Shown here piece by piece: positions 8,171 to 14,997 of a stretch of DNA of 64,000 bases; the stretch's first letter is position 1, and the number at the start of each line of letters is the position of its first letter. Under the pieces are notes generated by a model that was not told the DNA's origin, searched no databases, and saw only the letters and a list, made by a program, of their open reading frames with translations. The position numbers and the translations under genes are program-made. The DNA is taken from positions 5,208,001 through 5,272,000 of the forward strand of contig NZ_CP107958.1 of assembly GCF_036075115.1 (NCBI RefSeq), written 5' to 3'. The DNA comes from Streptomyces sp. NBC_00377. Lineage in GTDB: Bacteria; Actinomycetota; Actinomycetes; Streptomycetales; Streptomycetaceae.

Positions 8171-9295
8171 GTGGGTGCGACTGCCGGGCCCGTCTGGGGC
8201 CGTGCCGAACAGCAGGACTTCCGCAGCCGGGTGCGTGGCACGCTGCTGGGCGCGGCCGTCGGGGACGCGCTCGGAGCCCCCGTCGACGGCCTCGGCATCG
8301 AGGACATCCGGCAGGGCCACGGGCCCGAGGGGGTAGTGGACCTGGCTCCCGCCCACGGGCGGCGCGGCGCGGTCACGCATCTCACCCAGCTGACCCTGTT
8401 CACCGTGGACGGGCTGATCCGCGCCCAGGTGCGGCGGGACACCGGCGCCTGGCATCCGCCGACCGATCTGCACCGGGCGTATCTGCGGTGGGCCGCCACC
8501 CAGCGCGACTGGGGCCCCGACCTGCGCCGCAAGGACGACGGCTGGCTGGCCCGCGAGGAGTGGCTGTACGCCCGGCGCGATCCCACCCGCACGCTGCTCC
8601 TCGGGCTCGGCGACGAGGTGATGGGCACCCTGGACTCGCCCAAGAGCCCCGGCGCGGCCGGGCCCGAGGCGGTGCCCCGTTCGGTGCCGGTCGGACTGCT
8701 GGTCGGCTGGGAGCCGCAGCTCGTCGTGCAGCTCGCCGTCGAGGGCGCCGTCCAGACCCACGGTCATCCGACCGCGTATCTCTCGGCGGGCGCGTACGCG
8801 GTCATCGTGCACGCGCTGGCCTGCGGCGAGAGCCTGGACGGCGCGGTGCAGCGGGCGCTCGCCCTGCTGGCCGCGCGACCGGGGCACGAGGCGGTGTCGG
8901 AGGCGTTGCAGCGCGCGCTGGGCGCCGTCCGGCAGGGCCTGCCGGGTCCGGCCAGGGTGGAGGAGCTGGCGGGGGCGGGGACCGCGGAGGCAGTGCTGTC
9001 CGGCGCGCTCTACTGTGCCCTCGTCGCGGAGGAAGTCCGGCACGGGCTGCGGCTCGCGGTCAACCACGGAGCACCTTCGGCGTCGACCGCCGCCCTCACC
9101 GGCGGTCTGCTCGGTGCCCTGCACGGCGAGACGGCCCTCCCGCCGGCCTGGCTGGCCGAGCTGGAGGGGCGCCCCACGATCCTGGAACTGGCCGACGACT
9201 TCGCCATGGAGATGACCCAGGGGCCGGCCCTGCACAACCCCGCGGGGGCGTCGCCCGGATGGCTGGCCCGGTATCCCAGGGGGTTGCCGAGCTGA
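8171..9295 (+). CDS. ADP-ribosylglycohydrolase-fold protein, metal ligands altered
   Basis: A 374-residue all-helical protein of the ADP-ribosylglycohydrolase (DraG/ARH) fold. Landmarks are RVRGTLLGAAVGDALGAP near residue 20, a long helical core, and a C-terminal ALTGGLLGALHG motif. In active members the dinuclear-Mg ligands are the Asp residues of a TDDT motif and a C-terminal D-x-D-T motif. Here these read TQLT (residues ~72-75) and SAST (~300), so the ligands are missing and hydrolase activity is doubtful. GTG at 8171 follows GGAGG at 8161; a TTG at 8168 lies too close to that site. The gene is single. Confidence 0.82.
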   Translation: MGATAGPVWGRAEQQDFRSRVRGTLLGAAVGDALGAPVDGLGIEDIRQGHGPEGVVDLAPAHGRRGAVTHLTQLTLFTVDGLIRAQVRRDTGAWHPPTDLHRAYLRWAATQRDWGPDLRRKDDGWLAREEWLYARRDPTRTLLLGLGDEVMGTLDSPKSPGAAGPEAVPRSVPVGLLVGWEPQLVVQLAVEGAVQTHGHPTAYLSAGAYAVIVHALACGESLDGAVQRALALLAARPGHEAVSEALQRALGAVRQGLPGPARVEELAGAGTAEAVLSGALYCALVAEEVRHGLRLAVNHGAPSASTAALTGGLLGALHGETALPPAWLAELEGRPTILELADDFAMEMTQGPALHNPAGASPGWLARYPRGLPS

Positions 9296-9326
9296 CGCGG
9301 GGGTGAGCCGAGCGGGGTGAGCCGAG

Positions 9327-9362
9327 GCGGGGGTGCGGGGGGCTCAGCCCCCGCACCCCCGC
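9327..9362. terminator. Strong bidirectional hairpin between convergent genes
   Basis: A perfect 15-bp GC stem (GCGGGGGTGCGGGGG and its complement) encloses a six-base loop. It lies between the convergent ends of the glycohydrolase-fold gene and the symporter gene. There is no T-run, which is usual for Streptomyces. Confidence 0.85.
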
Positions 9363-9383
9363 GTCCCTCGGCGGGCCTCGTCC

Positions 9384-10961
9384 TCACACGCCGGACGGGC
9401 TGATGGGCGTCCCCTCGGCCGTGTCCCGCGGCTCCGGGACCGCCGCTCCCACCGAGTCGCCGTCCCCGTCCGTGTTGATCCGCTCGATGATCGCGAGCCG
9501 TTCCGGGGTGTCCTCGGGCTTGATGAAGCCGACGAGGATGTAGAGGACCAGCGACACGGCCAGCGGGATCGACACCTGGTACTGGAGCGGCACTCCGCCG
9601 TCGACGTTCCAGTTGATCGGGTAGTTGACCAGCCAGAAGGCCAGCAGACCCATCGACCAGCTGGTCAGCGCGGCCGTCGGACCGGAGCGGCGGAACGGGC
9701 GCAGCAGGCCCAGCATCATCGGGATCGCCATCGGGCCCATCAGTCCGGCCACCCACTTGATGACGACCGTGATGATGTCCTTGAAGGCGGGGGAGTTGAC
9801 CTGCGTGGCCGCCGCCATCGACAGGCCGAGGAAGACGACGGTCGCCACGCGCGCCGCGATCAGCCCCGACCGCTGGTTCCACTCCCGGGCCCTGGCCCAG
9901 ATGACGGGCGCGCAGTCCCGGGTGAAGACGGCGGCGATGGCGTTGGCGTCGGACGAGCACATGGCCATCGTGTGGGAGAAGAAGCCGACGATGACGAGTC
10001 CCAGCAGGCCGTGCGGCAGCAGCTGTTCGGTCATCAGGGCGTAGGAGTCGGAGCCGTCCGGCTTGTTCGACGTCACCAGCAGCGGCGACATCCACATCGG
10101 GAAGAACAGCACCAGCGGCCAGACCAGCCACAGCACCGCCGAAAGCCGCGCCGACCGCTCGGCCTCCTTCGGGCTGCCCGTGGCCATGTACCGCTGGGCC
10201 TGGTTGAGCATGCCGCCGTTGTACTCGAACAGCTTGATGAAGAGGAACGCGAGCAGGAACACCGTGCCGTACTGCGCGACCAGGGGCTTGTCGTGGCCCT
10301 GGAGCGCCGGCTGGTCCCAGGCGTCCAGGAACCCGATGCCCTTGTCGTTCAGCTTCAGCACGACGGCGATGAACATGGCGACGCCGGCCAGCAACTGGAT
10401 GACGAACTGGCCGAGTTCGGTCAGTGCGTCCGCCCAGAGGCCGCCGATGGTGCAGTAGACGGCGGTGATCGCGCCGGTGATGAGGATGCCCTGGTTGAGG
10501 GAGATCCCGGTGAAGACGGACAACAGGGTCGCGATGGCGGCCCACTTGGCGCCGACGTCCACGATCTTCAGCAGCATCCCGGACCAGGCGAGCGCCTGCT
10601 GGGTCTTCAGGTCGTAGCGGTTCTTCAGGTACTCCAGCGGCGAGGCCACGTGGAGCCGCGACCGCAACCGGTTGATGCGCGGCGCGAACAGCTTCGAGCC
10701 GATGGCGATACCGAGCGCGATGGGGAAGGACCAGGTGACGAAGGAGGTCACGCCGTAGGTGTAGGCGATGCCCGCGTACCCGGTGAACATCACCGCGCTG
10801 TAGCCCGACATGTGGTGCGAGATGCCGGACAGCCACCAGGGCATCTTGCCGCCGGCGGTGAAGAAGTCGCTCACGTTGTCGACGCGTTTGTGCGACCAGA
10901 AGCCGATGGCGACCATCACGCCGAAATAGCTGATGAGCACGGTCCAGTCGAGACCGTTCAT
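9384..10961 (-). CDS. Sodium:solute symporter (SSS/SLC5 family)
   Basis: A 525-residue integral membrane transporter with about 13 hydrophobic segments. It begins MNGLDWTVLISYFGVMVAIGFW and carries the SSS-type SGISHHMSGYSAVMFTGYAG region, GGLWADALTELGQFVIQL (the sodium-symporter signature area) and FKDIITVVIKWVAG. It probably couples Na+ entry to uptake of an organic solute; glucose-type or carboxylate substrates are both possible. The ATG at 10,961 has GGGAGGG upstream and begins directly at TM1; an earlier in-frame ATG would add 24 polar residues. The hydrophilic C-terminal tail is acidic. No partner gene is adjacent. Confidence 0.85.
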   Translation of the reverse strand: MNGLDWTVLISYFGVMVAIGFWSHKRVDNVSDFFTAGGKMPWWLSGISHHMSGYSAVMFTGYAGIAYTYGVTSFVTWSFPIALGIAIGSKLFAPRINRLRSRLHVASPLEYLKNRYDLKTQQALAWSGMLLKIVDVGAKWAAIATLLSVFTGISLNQGILITGAITAVYCTIGGLWADALTELGQFVIQLLAGVAMFIAVVLKLNDKGIGFLDAWDQPALQGHDKPLVAQYGTVFLLAFLFIKLFEYNGGMLNQAQRYMATGSPKEAERSARLSAVLWLVWPLVLFFPMWMSPLLVTSNKPDGSDSYALMTEQLLPHGLLGLVIVGFFSHTMAMCSSDANAIAAVFTRDCAPVIWARAREWNQRSGLIAARVATVVFLGLSMAAATQVNSPAFKDIITVVIKWVAGLMGPMAIPMMLGLLRPFRRSGPTAALTSWSMGLLAFWLVNYPINWNVDGGVPLQYQVSIPLAVSLVLYILVGFIKPEDTPERLAIIERINTDGDGDSVGAAVPEPRDTAEGTPISPSGV

Positions 10962-11082
10962 GTGAGCCCTCCCATGGTTCGGCCGGCGTTCAGCCCGGCG
11001 CTCATCGTGGGCGCTGCCGCGTGAACACGACAAGTAACCGTAGGGTCAAGGGAAGGCAAAGGAATTCGGTATGGTGGCCTGT

Positions 11083-11098
11083 GTTCATGCATATGAAC
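11083..11098. promoter_or_regulatory. Palindrome GTTCAT-N4-ATGAAC
   Basis: Six-base perfect arms with a four-base spacer lie immediately beside the stop codon of the SDR gene and about 120 bases upstream of the symporter start. The position would suit an operator for the symporter, but no regulator gene is adjacent and the dyad is short. Confidence 0.3.
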
Positions 11099-11884
11099 TC
11101 AGCGCATCAGCTCCCCCGCGTTGACCAGCAACGACTGTCCCGTGATCGCCCGCGCCCGGTCCGACGCCAGGAACACCGCGGCGTCGGCCACATCCCCGTC
11201 CGTCGCCAGCTCGGGCAACGCCATCCGTTCGGTGAGCCGCCCCAGCACCTCCTCCTCGGCCACCCCCTCCGTGTGCGCGGTGAACTGCACGTACGCCTGC
11301 ACCGGCGGCCCCCACATCCACCCCGGCAGTACGGTGTTGACCCGGATCCGGTGCGGCCCGAGCTCCCGCGCGAGGGAGTACATGGCGCTGGTCAGCGCCC
11401 CCTTGGAAGCCGCGTACGCCGCCTGCCGCACCTGCGAGGGCGCCGCCACGGCCGACTGCGTCCCGATGAACACCACCGACCCGCCCCGTGCCTTCATCCC
11501 GGCCAGACACGCCCGCGTCATCCGCAGCGTCCCCAGCAGGTTCACGTCGATCACCGACTGCCAGGTCGCGAAGTCGGCGTCCTCGACCCCGCCGAAACTG
11601 GAGTCCCAGGCGGCCACGTTCACCACCGCGTCGATCCCGCCGAACCGTTCCCGCGCCAGCCCCGCCAGCGCCTCGCAGCTGCGCTCGTCGGTGATGTCGG
11701 TGACCCCGTACGCCGTACGCGTCCCCCCGGGATCGATCTCCGCGGCGCTCTTCGCGAGATTCGCCTCAGTCCGCGCCCCCAGCACGGCGTTCCCGCCGTC
11801 CCGTACGACCGCGGCGGCGACCTGGTGACCGAGCCCGGCGCCGACTCCCGAGACGACGACGGTCCTGCCTTCGAGCAGTGACAT
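11099..11884 (-). CDS. SDR-family oxidoreductase
   Basis: A 261-residue short-chain dehydrogenase/reductase. The Rossmann dinucleotide motif is SGVGAGLG (residues 12-19), the NNAG-equivalent is NVAAW (89-93), and the catalytic set is Ser144, Tyr157 and Lys161 in YAASK. The PGWMWGPP segment follows the active site. It probably acts on a hydroxy or keto group with NAD(P)H; the substrate is unknown. The start has GGGAGGC upstream. It diverges from the gene at 11,961, and a 17-bp palindrome lies between them, so the two may be co-controlled. Confidence 0.9.
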   Translation of the reverse strand: MSLLEGRTVVVSGVGAGLGHQVAAAVVRDGGNAVLGARTEANLAKSAAEIDPGGTRTAYGVTDITDERSCEALAGLARERFGGIDAVVNVAAWDSSFGGVEDADFATWQSVIDVNLLGTLRMTRACLAGMKARGGSVVFIGTQSAVAAPSQVRQAAYAASKGALTSAMYSLARELGPHRIRVNTVLPGWMWGPPVQAYVQFTAHTEGVAEEEVLGRLTERMALPELATDGDVADAAVFLASDRARAITGQSLLVNAGELMR

Positions 11885-11911
11885 CGGGGCCTCCCTGCCT
11901 CTGGCGATTTA

Positions 11912-11928
11912 TCTGACGGAGCGTCAGA
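11912..11928. promoter_or_regulatory. TetR-like operator TCTGACG-GAG-CGTCAGA
   Basis: A perfect inverted repeat with 7-bp arms and a 3-bp centre sits between the divergent start codons of the SDR gene (11,884) and the uncharacterised gene at 11,961. TGACG-N3-CGTCA palindromes are common binding sites of actinobacterial TetR-family regulators of lipid and acyl-CoA metabolism. No TetR gene is adjacent, so the regulator would act from elsewhere. Confidence 0.6.
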
Positions 11929-11960
11929 GTATGGGCCAGTCGCCGAGGATGGGGAAGAGC

Positions 11961-12812
11961 ATGAGCGAGGAGAAGCACAGCGGCACACACAGCGAGACAT
12001 ACGCCGAACTGGCAGCCGTCGGCCCCTACGAGGTGCGCCCCGGCCATGCCCTGATCACCATGGTGGAACCGCACCCGGGCCACGAGTACGCCTACAACCG
12101 CTGGTACGAGGACGACCACTACTACGCCGGGGCGATGGCGATGCCCTGGATGTACGCGGGCCGCAGATGGGTGGCGACCCGCGACCTCCAGCTCCTGCGC
12201 CGGCCGGAGAAGTCGGCGATCGCCCAGCCGGTCACCGCCGGCTGCTACCTCTCCACCTACTGGATCACCGCCGGCCGCCACGACGACCACATGAAGTGGA
12301 CGGTCGCCATCAACAGACGCCTCAACCGGGACGCCCGCGTCTACCAGGACCGCACCCACGTCTTCACGGCGTTCCAGGACCACGAGGCCACCGTCTACCG
12401 GGACGGCGCCGCGGGACCCCGTGACTTCCACGCCCTGGACCACCCGTACGCGGGCCTGGTGACCGAGGTCATCGACACCGACTCGGCGCAGCAGCGCGCC
12501 GAACTCCTGGAGTGGCTGCGCGCCCGCCACCTTCCCCGGCGGGTGGCCGGCTCCCCGACGGCCATGGTCACCGTCTTCCGCCCCACGCCCCTGCCCGGCG
12601 ACCGCATGACCTATGTCAAGCAGGTCGAGGGCGTCGACACCCGCCTGACCCTGCTCTGGTTCCTGGAGAGCGACCCCAGGGACTGCTGGGACCAGCACTT
12701 CACGGGCCTGGAGGAAGCGGTGGCGGAGTCGGGACTGGGGCGGGTGGAACTGGTCGCGCCGTTCATCCCGACGGTGCCGGGCACGGACCGCTACGTGGAC
12801 CGCCTGCGCTGA
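11961..12812 (+). CDS. Uncharacterised alpha/beta-barrel-like protein
   Basis: A 283-residue soluble protein that I cannot name. HALITMVEPHPGHEYAYNRWYEDDHYYAGAMAMPWM near the start resembles EthD-like or other dimeric alpha/beta-barrel enzymes that carry a short acidic-aromatic helix. A second related half may run from ~165 to 270 (VTVFRPTPLPGD...LLWFLESDPRDCW). The ATG at 11,961 follows GGGGAAG; an ATG at 11,931 would overlap the region just after the operator-like palindrome. Divergence from an SDR gene suggests a shared catabolic or detoxifying step, which is inference. Confidence 0.6.
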   Translation: MSEEKHSGTHSETYAELAAVGPYEVRPGHALITMVEPHPGHEYAYNRWYEDDHYYAGAMAMPWMYAGRRWVATRDLQLLRRPEKSAIAQPVTAGCYLSTYWITAGRHDDHMKWTVAINRRLNRDARVYQDRTHVFTAFQDHEATVYRDGAAGPRDFHALDHPYAGLVTEVIDTDSAQQRAELLEWLRARHLPRRVAGSPTAMVTVFRPTPLPGDRMTYVKQVEGVDTRLTLLWFLESDPRDCWDQHFTGLEEAVAESGLGRVELVAPFIPTVPGTDRYVDRLR

Positions 12813-12856
12813 TCACAGCCGCCCGGCGACGGCTCTACGGCTGCCCTGCGACGGCT

Positions 12857-14827
12857 CTACGGCTGCTTCTTCAGCTCGTCGGGGCACGGCGTGCCCCGGG
12901 GCAGCTGGTAGGGAGCGGCCAGCCGGTAGGTCCCCGCCTTCGGTGCGAGCAGCACCGTCCACTTGTCGCCCTCGGCGTCCTCCTCCGTCTCGAACAGGCA
13001 CCCGTTGACGTTCTCGTACGTCTTCGGCTCCCCCTCGGAGCGGTCCTTGGACTCCTCCGTCTCCTGCGGCGGCTTCAGGCTCTTGCCCTGCGCGTCGACG
13101 ACGCTCAGCCACGGCGAGTACGGGATCCGGATCAGGATCCGGCCCGCCTTGCGCACGTCGATCGTCATCTCACCCTGCTCGGCCCGCTGCACCACCGCGT
13201 TCGGCTCGGCCAGCGAGGCCGGGTCGGTGACCTTGAACAGCTGCCAGTTGGCATCGCCCCAGATCTGCTCCAGATACGGCAGCCCGCGCTGCACCAGCTG
13301 GCGTTCCCGCTCGCCCCCGTCCCCGTCCAGGGCCTCCTTGGGGACGACGACGAAGTGCACGGCCCACCGCTGGAGCCACTCGTGGTAGTTCGCCGAGTTG
13401 AGGGTGTCGTCGTAGAAGAGCGGGTTGCGCTCCATGTCGGCCTGGCGGTTCCAGCCCCGGGCGAGGTTGACGTACGGCGCGAGCGCGGACGCCTCGCGGT
13501 GCGAGCGGGCCGGTACGACCTCCACCCGCCCCTTCTCCGCGCCGACCCCCTGGAGCTCGTTGACGAGCGGGGCCAGCTCGCGCGCCCAGGAGGCCGCCGG
13601 GGTCGTCCGGACGACGTCGTCGACCGACTTGAAGCCGATCCAGCCCACGAACACGAGAAACGACAGGACGATCACGTACCACTTGCGGCTGCGCGGCACG
13701 GCGAACGGCAGGGCGGCCATCAGCACCACGCCCGTGAACAGCATCGCGAGCCGCGTGATGTTGGACCCGATCTGCGAGCTGATCAGCCACACCAGCAGCA
13801 CGCCGAGCCCGTACACCGCCGAGGTGATCCGTACGGTCTTCCAGTCGCGCGGGACGACCGCGAAGACGGCCACCGAGCACAGCAGCGGCAGGGACGCCGA
13901 GCCGAAGGACATCGGCTGGGTGCCGGAGAAGGGGAACAGCCAGGCGGACAGGGCCACCACGGCCGTCGGGGCGAGTCCCAGCGCCCACGCGCCCGGCCGC
14001 CGCTTCTGGAGGAACAGCGCGGCGGCCACGAGCCCCACGAAGAGCCCCGCCACCGGTGAACCCATCGTGGCGAGCGCGGCGAGCGGGGCGGCGCACAGCG
14101 CCTTCGCCCAGCGTTTGTAGCGCCAGCGGTGCGGCCAGCAGAACACGACGGCGACCGCGCCCAGGGCGAACATGTTGCCGAGCCCGAACGTCACGCGCCC
14201 GGACGCCGCGTTGCACAGCAGCGCGAAGACCCCGGCCAGCGCCGGCCACAAGGGGTCCTTCACGGGCCGGCAGCGCAGCAGGATCAGGGCGAGCAGCCCC
14301 GCCGAGAGTGTCCCGGCGATCATCATCGTCGTCCGGACGCCGAGCAGGGACATCAGATACGGCGACACCATGCTGTACGACACCGGGTGCATGCCGCCGT
14401 ACCAGGCGAGGTTGTACGCGGAGTCGGGGTGCCGGCCCACGAACTCGGCCCAGGCGTCCTGCGCCGCGAGATCGCCGCCACTGTTCGCGAACGTGAAGAA
14501 CCATACGAGGTGCAGAACACCGGACAGCACCGTCATCGACAGCACCAGGTGCCGGTTCAGCCGGGCGTGCAGCCGGTCGAGGGCGGATCGCGTGCGGGAC
14601 GCCTCGCGCGGGGGATCCGTCCGGTCGCCGTTCTCGCGGTCCGGGGCGGGGCCCTGTTCGACGTCTACCACGGGGTCCGCCGCGGGTCCGCCGGCCGGTG
14701 CGTCCGCGGCGGCTGTCGCCCGGTCACGGTCGTGATCGCCCGACTGGGGCGCGGGCACCTTCGTCCGCGGGCCGGCGCCCGGGCCCGGACCGGTGTCGTC
14801 GGCGCGTGTCGGCTCCGCAGTGGCCAC
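12857..14827 (-). CDS. Large multi-pass membrane protein, GT-C-like
   Basis: A 656-residue protein. A Pro/Ala-rich cytoplasmic tail of ~85 residues is followed by about 11-12 membrane segments (~100-420) and a ~230-residue outside domain rich in charged residues. The first loop (HPDSAYNLAWYGGMHPVSYSMVSPYL) carries acidic and aromatic residues as in GT-C glycosyltransferases, but no clear catalytic DD/DE pair can be identified, and MFS-like annotation is also used for such proteins. GTG at 14,827 has GGGGAG nine bases upstream; an ATG at 14,890 lacks one. It may act in cell-envelope polysaccharide assembly, as inferred from topology and the neighbouring carboxypeptidase. Confidence 0.65.
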   Translation of the reverse strand: MATAEPTRADDTGPGPGAGPRTKVPAPQSGDHDRDRATAAADAPAGGPAADPVVDVEQGPAPDRENGDRTDPPREASRTRSALDRLHARLNRHLVLSMTVLSGVLHLVWFFTFANSGGDLAAQDAWAEFVGRHPDSAYNLAWYGGMHPVSYSMVSPYLMSLLGVRTTMMIAGTLSAGLLALILLRCRPVKDPLWPALAGVFALLCNAASGRVTFGLGNMFALGAVAVVFCWPHRWRYKRWAKALCAAPLAALATMGSPVAGLFVGLVAAALFLQKRRPGAWALGLAPTAVVALSAWLFPFSGTQPMSFGSASLPLLCSVAVFAVVPRDWKTVRITSAVYGLGVLLVWLISSQIGSNITRLAMLFTGVVLMAALPFAVPRSRKWYVIVLSFLVFVGWIGFKSVDDVVRTTPAASWARELAPLVNELQGVGAEKGRVEVVPARSHREASALAPYVNLARGWNRQADMERNPLFYDDTLNSANYHEWLQRWAVHFVVVPKEALDGDGGERERQLVQRGLPYLEQIWGDANWQLFKVTDPASLAEPNAVVQRAEQGEMTIDVRKAGRILIRIPYSPWLSVVDAQGKSLKPPQETEESKDRSEGEPKTYENVNGCLFETEEDAEGDKWTVLLAPKAGTYRLAAPYQLPRGTPCPDELKKQP

Positions 14828-14997
14828 CTGAAGGCACTCCCCGTGTCCCGTCTTCTGCTCTCGGCCGCGTGCCGTTCGCGTCCGCTTCACGGCTGCGTCC
14901 CTGCGCCCGGCGACCTGTCCCGTTTCGTGACGCTAGCACGCACCCCGCCGGGCGGCTGCCCGACGGGGTGACGGAGGCGTACGAGCGGGGGTGCGGG

